DNA of 64,000 nt, from positions 124,001 through 188,000 of the forward strand of contig CAVYBY010000006.1 of NCBI GenBank assembly GCA_963766935.1. Direction: 5' to 3'. Below the pieces are notes generated by a model, which saw nothing but the letters and a program-made list of their open reading frames with translations, was not told the origin of the DNA and made no database searches. Positions 25,716 to 37,942 of this stretch are shown one piece after another. How positions within the stretch are numbered: the first letter of the stretch is position 1; every line of letters starts with the position of its first letter. Origin of the DNA: CAVYBY01 sp963766935 (GTDB lineage: Bacteria; Actinomycetota; UBA4738; HRBIN12). Made by a program: the position numbers and the translations under genes.

Positions 25716-25919
25716 TCAGACCCGGTAGTACTCGCGGAAGGTCTCGACCGACAGCCAGTACAGGTGCTGACGAACGGTCGAGGCGAACGTCCGGGCATCC
25801 GCGGCGTCGCGGCACGCGCGCTCTCCGACGACGACTCCGGACGGGTCCAGGATGACGACGCGCCAGCCGGCATCCGTCTGGCGGATCTCGACGGCGTATC
25901 CGTTCTCGCCGACGGCCAC
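25716..25919 (-). CDS. Hypothetical 67-residue protein
   Basis: GTG at 25917-25919 gives a compact domain: a beta-rich first half (YAVEIRQTDAGWRVVILDPSG) and a helical second half (DARTFASTVRQHLYWLSVET) ending FREYYRV. It begins four bases after the stop of the CPWDG gene. The alternation of strands then a long helix, with conserved-looking aromatic residues, suggests a real folded protein. I recognise no family. Confidence 0.55.
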   Translation of the reverse strand: MAVGENGYAVEIRQTDAGWRVVILDPSGVVVGERACRDAADARTFASTVRQHLYWLSVETFREYYRV

Positions 25920-25923
25920 GGGC

Positions 25924-26211
25924 TCAGCCGGTCTTGACGACGTTCTGCTGGAGCCGGCCGAGACTCTTCCGAAGGTCCCCGAGCACCGAGTCCACGTCCA
26001 GCGTGAACGCCGGGGCGAGATCGGCGAGTTGCTGCAGGGACTGCTCGAGAGCGGACCCGTGCTCCTGCGCACCGCGCAGCGCGTTGACGAGCGTCACCGC
26101 GTAATCGGAGTTGAACGACTCGCCGTCCCAGGGGCACTCCCCGCCGGACTCGATGACCTGGTCGGCCAGGAACCCCCGGCCGTCTCGTTTGCACGTTCCC
26201 AAGATCTTCAC
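25924..26211 (-). CDS. Hypothetical 95-residue protein with C...CPWDG motif
   Basis: GTG at 26209-26211 overlaps the receiver gene's stop (GTGA). The N-terminal half has VKILGTCKRDGRGFLADQV and ECPWDGESFNSDYA, two cysteines about 19 residues apart, the second in a Cys-Pro-Trp-Asp-Gly turn that recalls a half zinc ribbon. The C-terminal half is a long helix pair with Leu/Gln heptads (SALEQSLQQLADLAP, SVLGDLRKSLGRLQQ), likely a coiled coil for oligomerisation. Function unknown. Coupling to a receiver-like protein hints at a signalling role. Confidence 0.6.
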   Translation of the reverse strand: MKILGTCKRDGRGFLADQVIESGGECPWDGESFNSDYAVTLVNALRGAQEHGSALEQSLQQLADLAPAFTLDVDSVLGDLRKSLGRLQQNVVKTG

Positions 26212-26603
26212 GCGCTCTCCTTCTGCGTCACCAGGTCGACCAGCCGGTCGGCGAGGGCGAACGGGTCGACGGGCTTGACGAACCACGCGTCCGCGCCGGA
26301 CCAGCGCGCGAGCCACGTGTCGTGGTGCCGCTCGAGCAGGATCACGATGACCCCGGTGTACGGGCGGACGTCGTCGCGCAGCCGCTTGGCGAGCGCGAAG
26401 GCACCCGCGTGGCTCGCGATCTCGTCGGCCACGATGATGTCCGGCCGGTCCCGCAGCGCGGCCTTGATCCCCAGCGCGCCGTCCTTCGCCGCGCGGAATC
26501 GCAACTCGACGCCGAGACGGCGCTCGAGGCTGCGAACCCCCAATGCCGTCAGTTCGCGCGACTCCGGATCCGGCGACACGAGCAGGACGTCCACGGCGGG
26601 CAT
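26208..26603 (-). CDS. Atypical response-regulator receiver protein
   Basis: A 131-residue protein with the CheY fold and no output domain. VLLVSPDPESREL is the first strand with a single Asp (D12) in place of the usual acidic pair, DIIVADEIASHAG carries the likely phosphoacceptor D60, and DAWFVKPVDPFALADRL supplies the conserved Lys-Pro. It is the first gene of a five-gene minus-strand operon, divergent from the aquaporin gene. It may pass a signal to the CPWDG protein with which it is translationally coupled. Confidence 0.68.
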   Translation of the reverse strand: MPAVDVLLVSPDPESRELTALGVRSLERRLGVELRFRAAKDGALGIKAALRDRPDIIVADEIASHAGAFALAKRLRDDVRPYTGVIVILLERHHDTWLARWSGADAWFVKPVDPFALADRLVDLVTQKESA

Positions 26604-26701
26604 CGTACTACGGGGTATCTGGGACCCTTTGCCCGGCAGTCCCCGCTCGGCTACCCTCGCGGCACGCCCCCCCGCCAAGAGGAACCGCAGGAGGAGAACT
26701 C

Positions 26702-27391
26702 GTGGAGCAGGTCCGCAAAGCCGTAGTCGCCGAGTTCATCGGCACGTTCGCCCTGATCTTCTTCGGAGCCGGTTCGGTGGTGCTGTTCGCCGACGGCCGG
26801 CTCGACCTGGTCGGCGTTGCGCTCGCACACGGGCTCGTCATCGCGATCATGGTCTCCCAGATGGCTCACCTCTCCGGCGGCGTCTTCAACCCCGCGATCC
26901 AGCTGGCCCTGTGGGTGACGGGCAAGATGTCCACCAGCCGGTCGGTGGCCTATGTGGGAGCCCAGCTGCTCGGCGGCATCGTTGGGGCCCTCGCGTTGAA
27001 GGCGCTCGTGCCGGCCCAGGCCTGGGACGCAGCCGCAGGCGGAGCTCCGGCCGTCGCCACCGGGATCACCGCCGGCAAGGCAGTCCTGCTCGAGGCCGTC
27101 GCCACGTTCTTCCTGGTGTGGGCGGTCTTCTCCACGCTGATCGACGACCGCGGCCCCTTCGCAAAGACGGCAGGGTTCACGATCGGCCTCACCATCTCGT
27201 TCGCCATCCTCGCGATCGGACCGTGGACGGGTGCGGCGCTCAACCCGGCGCGCTGGCTCGGGCCGGCGCTCGTCTCGGGAAGCTGGGCGAACTGGGGAGT
27301 CTGGATCGTCGGACCGCTCGCCGGAGGGGTGATCGCCGCCGAGCTGTACACGGCGGTCTTCCTGCGCGGCAAGGAGCCGGCCACGCCCTAG
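26702..27391 (+). CDS. Aquaporin / MIP-family channel
   Basis: A 229-residue six-helix channel. The two half-helix motifs are FNPAIQLAL near residue 65 and LNPARWLGP near residue 183, and the first helix (EFIGTFALIFFGAGSVV) is typical MIP. It should pass water or small neutral solutes. Glycerol selectivity cannot be decided by eye. The GTG start at 26702 follows an excellent AGGAGGAG ribosome site. It lies 12 bases upstream of a cysteine desulfurase gene and is probably co-transcribed with it. Confidence 0.88.
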   Translation: MEQVRKAVVAEFIGTFALIFFGAGSVVLFADGRLDLVGVALAHGLVIAIMVSQMAHLSGGVFNPAIQLALWVTGKMSTSRSVAYVGAQLLGGIVGALALKALVPAQAWDAAAGGAPAVATGITAGKAVLLEAVATFFLVWAVFSTLIDDRGPFAKTAGFTIGLTISFAILAIGPWTGAALNPARWLGPALVSGSWANWGVWIVGPLAGGVIAAELYTAVFLRGKEPATP

Positions 27392-27402
27392 GAGTCCCGC
27401 GA

Positions 27403-28584
27403 ATGCCAGAGCTCTACCTCGACAGCGCGTCCGCGACGCCGCTCGACCCGGCGGCGCGCGAGGCGATGATCGAGGCGCTGGACGTCGTCGGCGACCCGCT
27501 CGCCATCCACGATCCCGGACGGCGGGCACGCGAGCTGCTCGACGACGCCAGGGAACGGCTGGCGACGGCGATCGGCGCGCAGCCCGAAGAGATCGTCTTC
27601 ACGTCGGGCGGAACCGAATCGGTCGCACTCGGGATCTGGGGCGCGGCGCGGTCGGTGGCCACGCCGGGCAACCGCATCGTCGTCGGCGCCGTGGAGCACC
27701 CCTCGGTCGGCGGCATCTGCAGCGTCCTGGAATCGAACGGGGTCGACATCGTTCTCGTGCCGGCCGACCACGAGGGCCGCGTCGACATCGACCGGTTCGC
27801 GGCCGAGGTGCGACGCCCAGGGACGATCCTCGCCAGCCTGCAGCACGCCAACCACGAGGTCGGCACGATCCAGCAGATCGGCGAGGCGGCGCGTCTGGCG
27901 CACGAGTCGAAGGTGGCGTTTCACACCGATGCCTGCCAGACGGTGGGCCGGCTGCCCGTCGATGTGGGGGCGCTCGACGTCGACCTGCTCTCGCTCTCGG
28001 CCCACAAGTTCGGCGGACCGCCGGGAGCCGGTGCGTTGTTCGTCCGGCGCGCCATTCCGCTTGCCGCCTACCCGTGCGGCGACGAGCGCGAACGCAAGCG
28101 CCGCTCCGGGATGGAGAACATCCCCGGCATCGCGTCGATGTCGGCGGCGTTGTCGGCATCGGTTGCGATGATGTCCGACCGGGCCGCGCGCCAGTGGTCG
28201 ATGACCGCGGCGCTTCGGGAACGGATCGCCTCGAGCGTGCCGGGAGCCCACGTATACGGCCACGCGACGCATCGCACCCCGCATCTCGTGTGTTTCAGCG
28301 TCGACGGCGTCGATCCGGCCATCCTCATGATGTCCCTCGACGATCGCGGCTTCCACGTCGGCGGCGGCTCCGTCTGCAGCGGCCGCCCCGAAGACCCATC
28401 GCCGGTCCTGGGACAGCTCGGGTTCCCACGCACGAGCGGGTTCCGCGTCGGCCTCGGTCCCGCGACGACCGAGGAGGAGCTCGACCGCTTCGCGAGCGCC
28501 CTCGCTCAGCTGGTGCAGGATCTCGGAACGGTCGACCGCGTCTCGAAGGAGAGCTTTGCCCGATTCCTCGGGCCCAATTCCTAA
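27403..28584 (+). CDS. Cysteine desulfurase, NifS/IscS class
   Basis: A 393-residue PLP enzyme of aminotransferase class V. LYLDSASATPLDPAAREAM is the family start, TSGGTESVALGIW binds cofactor, HTDACQTVGRLP and LSAHKFGGPPGAGALF contain the PLP-binding Asp and Lys, and GGGSVCSGRPEDPSPVL holds the catalytic Cys loop. It differs from SufS at 44.7 kb by its NifS/IscS-type loop. It could supply sulfur for tRNA thiolation, Fe-S clusters or FdhD. No iscU is adjacent. Confidence 0.88.
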   Translation: MPELYLDSASATPLDPAAREAMIEALDVVGDPLAIHDPGRRARELLDDARERLATAIGAQPEEIVFTSGGTESVALGIWGAARSVATPGNRIVVGAVEHPSVGGICSVLESNGVDIVLVPADHEGRVDIDRFAAEVRRPGTILASLQHANHEVGTIQQIGEAARLAHESKVAFHTDACQTVGRLPVDVGALDVDLLSLSAHKFGGPPGAGALFVRRAIPLAAYPCGDERERKRRSGMENIPGIASMSAALSASVAMMSDRAARQWSMTAALRERIASSVPGAHVYGHATHRTPHLVCFSVDGVDPAILMMSLDDRGFHVGGGSVCSGRPEDPSPVLGQLGFPRTSGFRVGLGPATTEEELDRFASALAQLVQDLGTVDRVSKESFARFLGPNS

Positions 28585-28587
28585 AGC

Positions 28588-28606
28588 CCGGGGCCCTGGG
28601 CCCCGG
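28588..28606. terminator. GC-rich hairpin between convergent genes
   Basis: CCGGGGCCC and GGGCCCCGG form a perfect 9-bp inverted repeat around a single T. It lies in the 28-base gap between the convergent cysteine desulfurase and KorB stops. Such a hairpin can stop transcription from both sides, although no T-tract follows and the loop needs partial opening. Confidence 0.55.
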
Positions 28607-28612
28607 CCGGGT

Positions 28613-29654
28613 TCACGGAACGGTCCAGGTGTCCCCGCTGCCGAGCAGGGCGCCCAGATCGCCACGACCCAGCCGCTCGGTTGCCCGGTCGATCTGCGAG
28701 TGGATCGCCTCGCCGTGCACCGGCCGGTCGAACTCGCGGAAGATGCCGATGGCCGTCGGCTCCTCCGGCCCACGCGACAGATGCGCCAGCGCGAAGGCGA
28801 GCGAGGGCCGCCCGTGGGAATCGTGCACCACGATCCGGTCGGTCGAGGTCTCCGAGGTCCGGGCGACCACCAGGCGGCCGTTCTCGCCGACCGCGACGCA
28901 ACGCTCACCCTCGTCGAAGATGATGGGTTCGCCTTGGTTCAGCCGGATCTGGTTGTGGACCCCCTGCGACTTCTCGCGGAGCAGGTCGAAGGCGCCGTCG
29001 TTGAAGACGTTGCAGTTCTGGTAGATCTCGACGAACGCGGCGCCTCGGTGCGCGGCGGCCTGCCGCAGGATCTCCGTCAGATGCTGGCGGTCGTTGTCGA
29101 GCGAGCGGGCAACGAACGTTCCTTCCGCTCCGAGCGCCAGCGCGATGGGGTTGAACGGATGATCGATCGAGCCGAACGGGCTCGACTTGGTGATCTTGCC
29201 CTCCTCCGACGTCGGTGAGTACTGCCCCTTGGTGAGCCCGTAGATCTGGTTGTTGAAGAGCAGGATCTTGATGTTCACGTTTCGCCGCAGCGCGTGGATC
29301 AGGTGATTCCCGCCGATCGACAGCCCGTCGCCGTCGCCCGTCACCACCCACACGGACAGATCCGGGTTCGCCGTCGCGATGCCGGTCGCAAGCGCCGGCG
29401 CCCGGCCGTGGATGCCGTGCATCCCGTAGGTGTCCATGTAATAGGAGAACCGGCCGCTGCACCCGATCCCCGAGACGAACACGGTGTTGCTGCGGCTCGA
29501 TGCCGAGCTCGGGCATGAGGCCCTGGACGGTGGACAGGATCGCGTAGTCGCCGCAGCCCGGACACCACCGCACCTCCTGGTCGGAGGTGAATTGCTTCTT
29601 GGTCAGCGTCGCGGCGCCGCCGTTCGTGGCCGCCGCCTCGGTTCTCTCAGGCAT
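28613..29654 (-). CDS. korB: 2-oxoacid:ferredoxin oxidoreductase beta subunit, one frameshift
   Basis: The TPP-binding subunit, which with KorA oxidises a 2-oxoacid (probably 2-oxoglutarate) to the acyl-CoA while reducing ferredoxin. WCPGCGDYAILS near the start is the cluster and TPP region, SGIGCSGRFSYYM follows, and WVVTGDGDGLSIGGNH with LLFNNQIYGLTKGQYSP is the TPP/Mg site. One extra base near 29491 splits EPQNTVFVSG, and repaired length is about 347 residues. The ATG at 29654 overlaps the korA end by eight bases. Mycobacteria have the same pair (Rv2454c-Rv2455c). Confidence 0.9.
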
Positions 29655-31527
29655 CCAGCAGCTCCAGGACTCGTTGTTCCAGCTCGTCGGCGAAGATCGG
29701 CAGCCCCTGCACCTTCGAGTACGACGACACGTCCACCAGGTAGCGCGCCCGAATGAGCAGCGACAGCTGGCCGAGATTCATCTCGGGGATCAGCACGGTC
29801 CGGTACCGCGTGACCACCTCGCCGGTATTGGCCGGGAACGGGTTGAGATGGCGCATGTGCGCCGTCGCGACCTTCCTGCCGTTCCCGCGCAGGCGCCGCG
29901 CCACGGCGCGAATGGTCCCCAGCGTCGATCCCCAGCCGAGGATCAACAGCTCCGCGTCGCCGTCGGGATCGTCGACCGCGAGCGGCTCGATGTCCTCCGC
30001 GATCCCGGCGATCTTCGCCTGGCGGATCAAGGTCATGCGCTCGTGGTTTTCGGGGTCGTAGCTGATGTTGCCCGTACCGTCCTGGCGCTCGAGCCCGCCG
30101 ATGCGGTGGACGAGACCCTCGGTCCCCGGGAGCGCCCACGGCCGCGCGAGCCGGTCGTCGCGCGAGTAGGGAAGGAACGGCGCGCCGTTGGCCGCGGCGA
30201 AGTCCGGGTGGATCCTCGGCAGCGAGTCGACCTCGGGGATCTTCCAGGGCTCCGAGGAGTTCGACAGGAACGTGTCGGAGAGCAGGATCACGGGCGTCCG
30301 GTACCGGACCGCGATCCGCGTCGCCTCGACCGCCGCGTCGAAACAGTCCGACGGTGAGGACGCCGAGACGATGGGGATCGGCGACTCGCCGTGGCGGCCG
30401 AACATCGCGAGCAGCAGGTCCGTCTGTTCGGTCTTGGTCGGCATTCCCGTCGAGGGCCCGGCCCGCTGCACGTCGACGACGATCATCGGCAGCTCCATGA
30501 TCACGGCGAGTCCGATGGTCTCGGCCTTGAGGTCCATCCCGGGGCCGCTCGTCCCGGTCACCGCGAGCTGTCCGGCGAACGCGGCGCCGAGGGCCATGTT
30601 GACGGCCGCGATCTCGTCCTCCGCTTGCAGCGTGATGACCCCGAAGTTCTTGTGCCGGCTGAGCTCGTGCAGGAGCTCCGAGGCCGGCGTGATCGGATAG
30701 CTCGCGTAGAACAGCCGCAGCCCGCTCCGCTCGGCGCCGGCGATCAGACCCCAGGAAAGGGCCGTGGACCCCGCGACGTTGCGATAGGTCCCCGGCTCGG
30801 CCGGCGCCGCCGCCACCCGGTAGGAGTGCGCGAACAGCTCCGTCGTCTCGCCGAAGTTGTAGCCGGTCTTGAACGCCAGGGCGTTCGCGTCGAAGATCTC
30901 GGGCTTGCCCCCGAACTTTCGCTCGAGCCAGTCGATCGTCACCTCGGGCGGGCGCCCGTACATCCACGACAGCAGTCCGAGGGCGAACATGTTCTTGGAC
31001 CGCTCGGCCTCCTTCTTCCCGATGCCGAGCGACTCGGTCGCGCGCAGGGTCATGCTCGTCATCGGGACCGCGTAGACCTGGAAGCCCGAGAGCGAGTCGT
31101 CCTGCCGCGGGTCCGCCGAATACCCGGCCTTGTCGATGTTGCGCTGGGTGAAGGCGTCCTCGTTGAGGATCACCATCCCGCCGGGGCGCACGGTGTGCAG
31201 GTCGGAGCGGAGGGCCGCCGGGTTCATCGCCACCAACACGTCGGCCGCATCCCCCGGGGTCGTGATGTCGATCGAGGCGAACTGGATCTGGAACGCCGAG
31301 ACCCCGTGGACCGTCCCGGCCGGCGCCCGGATCTCGGCGGGGAAGTCCGGCAGCGTCGCCAGGTCGTTGCCGAGGACGGCGGTCGCGCTTGTGAACCGGT
31401 CCCCCGTCAGCTGCATCCCGTCGCCGGAGTCGCCGGCAAACCGGACCACGACGCGCTCGCGCTCCTCGACCGACTTTGGCTCGCGCGGGCGCGCTGCTTC
31501 GGCAGCGTCGGCATCTGGAAGGGACAT
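29647..31527 (-). CDS. korA: 2-oxoacid:ferredoxin oxidoreductase alpha subunit
   Basis: A 626-residue fused gamma-alpha subunit. The N-terminal gamma domain starts VVRFAGDSGDGMQLTGDRF. The alpha part begins YASYPITPASELLHELS, with AEDEIAAVNMALGAAFAG and GTSGPGMDLKAETIGLAV, and the C-terminal transketolase-like domain includes ILGWGSTLGTIR. No ferredoxin-like subunit is present, as in two-subunit KorAB. The oxygen-tolerant actinobacterial form works in a TCA-cycle variant. Substrate choice (2-oxoglutarate versus pyruvate) is family inference. Confidence 0.9.
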   Translation of the reverse strand: MSLPDADAAEAARPREPKSVEERERVVVRFAGDSGDGMQLTGDRFTSATAVLGNDLATLPDFPAEIRAPAGTVHGVSAFQIQFASIDITTPGDAADVLVAMNPAALRSDLHTVRPGGMVILNEDAFTQRNIDKAGYSADPRQDDSLSGFQVYAVPMTSMTLRATESLGIGKKEAERSKNMFALGLLSWMYGRPPEVTIDWLERKFGGKPEIFDANALAFKTGYNFGETTELFAHSYRVAAAPAEPGTYRNVAGSTALSWGLIAGAERSGLRLFYASYPITPASELLHELSRHKNFGVITLQAEDEIAAVNMALGAAFAGQLAVTGTSGPGMDLKAETIGLAVIMELPMIVVDVQRAGPSTGMPTKTEQTDLLLAMFGRHGESPIPIVSASSPSDCFDAAVEATRIAVRYRTPVILLSDTFLSNSSEPWKIPEVDSLPRIHPDFAAANGAPFLPYSRDDRLARPWALPGTEGLVHRIGGLERQDGTGNISYDPENHERMTLIRQAKIAGIAEDIEPLAVDDPDGDAELLILGWGSTLGTIRAVARRLRGNGRKVATAHMRHLNPFPANTGEVVTRYRTVLIPEMNLGQLSLLIRARYLVDVSSYSKVQGLPIFADELEQRVLELLDA

Positions 31528-31602
31528 CTGCGACCAGACTAGCGCCGATGGCGCCGAATACCGATGAAGGTTGCGTGATGCCCGGCCCGGACGGGCGGTC
31601 GA

Positions 31603-32109
31603 TCAGCCCGTGAGCGTCTTCTCGACCTCCCGAACGCGGCGAACGACGCCGTCGATCAGCTTGAGCGTGAGCCGCGGCTCGTCGGCGAGCAGGCGAACGA
31701 GCGTACGGCGGAAGAGCCGCAGGACGTGCACGGAGGTCGTCGCCACGATCGAGGCCGTTCTCGGGCCCCCGTCGATGGCCGACAGCTCACCGAAGAAGTC
31801 CCCCGGCAGGACCAGGCCGACCCGGCGTTTGCCACGGACCACCTTGCCCTCCCCCTCGAGCACGACGAAAAGGGTCTCCCCTGGGTCGCCCTCTCGAACA
31901 ACGGTCTCGCCCGGGTTGAACTCCAGCTCGTCGGCCTCCGCGGCCAGCCGGTTGAGGTCCCGCTTGCCGAGCCCCGAGAAGAGCGGCACGCCCATGAGGG
32001 CTACGACGTTCTGGCGGCGGGTCCGCTTCGCCCTCTGCTCGGGGCGGCGGCCGCCGATCCCACGACCTCGGTACTCCTGTAGCGCGAGTTCCGGCAGGCT
32101 CTGGCTCAT
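31603..32109 (-). CDS. Cyclic-nucleotide-binding domain protein
   Basis: A 168-residue protein consisting of a Crp/PKA-type cNMP-binding jelly roll: FNPGETVVREGDPGETLFVVLEGEG, then the phosphate-binding GELSAIDGGPRTASIVATT. No C-terminal helix-turn-helix follows, only a helix ending VRRVREVEKTLTG, so it is a stand-alone sensor or regulator subunit rather than a transcription factor. The N-terminal 35 residues are basic. It diverges from metH across a 142-base gap. Confidence 0.82.
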   Translation of the reverse strand: MSQSLPELALQEYRGRGIGGRRPEQRAKRTRRQNVVALMGVPLFSGLGKRDLNRLAAEADELEFNPGETVVREGDPGETLFVVLEGEGKVVRGKRRVGLVLPGDFFGELSAIDGGPRTASIVATTSVHVLRLFRRTLVRLLADEPRLTLKLIDGVVRRVREVEKTLTG

Positions 32110-32162
32110 CGAGTCGCGAGCCTACCGCGCCCGCGGGACGGGCCGCCACTTGCGCCCGCCCA

Positions 32163-32237
32163 TGACCGTTGGTCAGTTTCATCGGTCGCCGGTAGGGTGC
32201 CACTAAGGTGGGAACAAGGTGGGAACAAGGTGGGAGC
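32163..32237 (+). repeat. metH upstream region: TGACC-N3-GGTCA palindrome and three 11-bp tandem repeats
   Basis: Between the cNMP-domain gene and metH, TGACC and GGTCA (32163-32175) form an inverted repeat with three bases between. AAGGTGGGAAC is then repeated at 32205-32215 and 32216-32226, with a variant ending AGC at 32227-32237. Each unit resembles a ribosome-binding site. The palindrome is a candidate operator. I looked for cobalamin and SAM riboswitch cores here and found none. Confidence 0.6.
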
Positions 32238-32251
32238 ACGGTGAAGCAGCG

Positions 32252-35899
<3,648 letters not shown>

Positions 35900-35967
35900 A
35901 CCGAGGGTCCGCCTGCTCCCATCTGTCCGCATCCCCGCCGCGGCGTCGTTGGTAGCGTGAGTCCATC

Positions 35968-37221
35968 ATGAGCAACACGTTCTGGCATCCGTTCGCGGAC
36001 ATGTCCGCCGTCGCCGCCAAGGGCGAGCTGGTCCTCGTCCGGGGCGAGGGAGCACATGTCTGGGACGAGGCCGGCCGGCGATATCTCGATGCCACCGCCT
36101 CGCTCTGGTACTGCAACGTCGGCTGGGGCCGGACGGAGATCGCCGACGCCGTGGCGGTCCAGATGGCGGAGCTGCCCGCGTACTCGACCTTCGGCGACAT
36201 CGCGAACCGGCCGGCGCTCGAGCTGGCCGACCGCGTCGGCGCGCTCGCGCCGGAGCCGGGATCGAAGGTGTTCCTGACGAGCGGCGGATCGGACTCGATC
36301 GACACCGCGACCAAGATGGTGCGCCACTACTGGCAGCTCGTCGGCGAGCCCGAGCGAACGGTGTTGATCCGCCGCGAGAAGGCCTATCACGGGATGCACG
36401 CGGCGGGGACCTCGCTCGCCGGCATCGCCGCGAACGCCGGCGGCCACGGCCCGCTGCTCTCCGATGTCCTCGAAGTCCCGTGGGACTCGGCCGACGACCT
36501 CCGCTCCGCGATCGAGACGGCCGGGCCCGGGCGCGTCGCCGCCTTCTTCTGCGAGCCGGTGATCGGCGCCGGCGGCGTCTTCCCGCCGCCCGAGGGCTAC
36601 CTGAAGGCGGTCCGGGAGATCTGCCGGGAGACCGGCGTCCTGTTCGTCGCCGACGAGGTGATCACCGGCTTCGGCCGGTGCGGAGACTGGTTCGCCAGCT
36701 CGCGGTTCGCGCTGGAGCCCGACGTCGTCACGTGCGCGAAGGGGATCACCAGCGGCTACCTGCCGATGGGCGCAGTGCTCGCGTCGCCGTCGGTCGCCGA
36801 ACCGTTCTGGGCGCCGAAGGCCGGCATGTGGCGTCACGGCTACACCTACAGCGGCCACGCCGCGGTGGCCGCGGCCGCCCTCGCCAACCTCGACATCATG
36901 GAGCGCGAGGATCTGTGCGCGAGGGCGCTCGGGCTCGAGGTCGAGCTGATGGACGCGCTCGCGCCGCTCGCCGATCACGACCTGGTCTCGGAGGTACGAG
37001 GCGGCGTCGGGGTGCTGGCGGCGGTGCAGCTCCGTCCCGATGCGGTCGAGAACGACCCGAGCCTCGCGGCGAAGGTCGCCGCCGGATGCCGCGCGGCCGG
37101 GATGTTGATCCGCCCGCTCGTTGCAGGGGCGCTGGCGGTATCGCCGCCGCTCGTGATCGACCCCGACGGGCTCGCCGAGATGACCGAAGGATTCCGCGCC
37201 GGCCTCGACGCAGCGCTGTAG
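35968..37221 (+). CDS. Class III aminotransferase (omega-transaminase family)
   Basis: A 417-residue PLP enzyme. FLTSGGSDSIDTATKMVRHY binds PLP phosphate, EKAYHGMHAAGTSLAG is the substrate loop, FFCEPVIGAGGVFPPPEGYL and VADEVITGFGRCGDWF contain the PLP-ring Asp, and CAKGITSGYLPMGAVL has the Schiff-base Lys. Family members aminate aldehydes or ketones such as succinate semialdehyde, beta-alanine or putrescine-derived products. The substrate cannot be chosen. It follows metH by 68 bases, with its own ATG start. Confidence 0.88.
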   Translation: MSNTFWHPFADMSAVAAKGELVLVRGEGAHVWDEAGRRYLDATASLWYCNVGWGRTEIADAVAVQMAELPAYSTFGDIANRPALELADRVGALAPEPGSKVFLTSGGSDSIDTATKMVRHYWQLVGEPERTVLIRREKAYHGMHAAGTSLAGIAANAGGHGPLLSDVLEVPWDSADDLRSAIETAGPGRVAAFFCEPVIGAGGVFPPPEGYLKAVREICRETGVLFVADEVITGFGRCGDWFASSRFALEPDVVTCAKGITSGYLPMGAVLASPSVAEPFWAPKAGMWRHGYTYSGHAAVAAAALANLDIMEREDLCARALGLEVELMDALAPLADHDLVSEVRGGVGVLAAVQLRPDAVENDPSLAAKVAAGCRAAGMLIRPLVAGALAVSPPLVIDPDGLAEMTEGFRAGLDAAL

Positions 37222-37267
37222 AAATCGCCGCTTTACCCAACCGGGGTCCAGACCTATGGTTGCGCGC

Positions 37268-37942
37268 ATGGACACCGCCGTTGGGCCTCCTCAAGCTCCG
37301 CCGCAGGGACCGGGCACGGTCCGGATCGATCCGCCTCCGCGTCGTTCCCGCCGTTGGCAGCCACTCCTCGGCGTGATCCTCGCGATCGCGATCGCCGGCG
37401 TCATCGGTTGGTCGTCGAACTACCAACCCGTCGACACGGCCGGAGGCGGCACCTGGGTCGACCCCACACACGCGCGGAATCTGGGCGACTTCACGCCACC
37501 TGGGGCCGCCGATTTCACCCAATTCGACATCTCGTTCGAAGACGGTGCCTCCTTCGGATTCGCGTTCACCCTCACAAACGACGGGTCCCTTCCTGTGACG
37601 ATCCGATCGATCGGCGACGTCGGTTCGGGGTGTTGCGTCATGCTCGAGTACGTCAGGACTCTCGTGGCGCCGGCCGATGGCCCTCACATGTTCGACCAGA
37701 AGGCTGCCCGCCCATTCACGCCCTTCACCCTGGCGCCGGATGTGGGACGGATGGTCGTGATCGAGACGCGCTTTGCGAACTGCTCGTCCTGGGAGCGCTC
37801 GGTTCCAGGAAGCCGGACGGGCGCCGTGTACTCGGAGGTGCCGATCGAGATCTCGGTGCTCGGAGTTCCTCACTCCGACCGGGTGCGGCTCCCCTTCACC
37901 CTCGATATCGCGCGGCACTCCCCTTGTCGAGATGACGCATGA
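37268..37942 (+). CDS. Hypothetical membrane-anchored protein
   Basis: About 224 residues: a Pro-rich cytoplasmic start, Arg-Arg-Ser-Arg-Arg, one hydrophobic helix (LLGVILAIAIAGVIGW), then a beta-rich extracytoplasmic domain with four cysteines (GSGCCVML, FANCSSW) and FTLTNDGSLPVTIRSIGDV, a phrase typical of immunoglobulin-like or DUF4352-type domains. ATG 37268 is preferred over one at 37256. The stop overlaps the next gene's ATG (ATGA). Function unknown. Confidence 0.65.
   Translation: MDTAVGPPQAPPQGPGTVRIDPPPRRSRRWQPLLGVILAIAIAGVIGWSSNYQPVDTAGGGTWVDPTHARNLGDFTPPGAADFTQFDISFEDGASFGFAFTLTNDGSLPVTIRSIGDVGSGCCVMLEYVRTLVAPADGPHMFDQKAARPFTPFTLAPDVGRMVVIETRFANCSSWERSVPGSRTGAVYSEVPIEISVLGVPHSDRVRLPFTLDIARHSPCRDDA

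Noticed and set aside
28585..28612. Attachment site or mobile-element end
   Set aside because: The palindrome lies between convergent core genes with no integrase or repeat partner, so a terminator is the simpler reading.
32110..32251. Cobalamin or SAM riboswitch ahead of metH
   Set aside because: The GCCACT and GGTG fragments present are not in the order or spacing of a B12-box core, and no SAM-I/II/IV or SAH core was recognisable.
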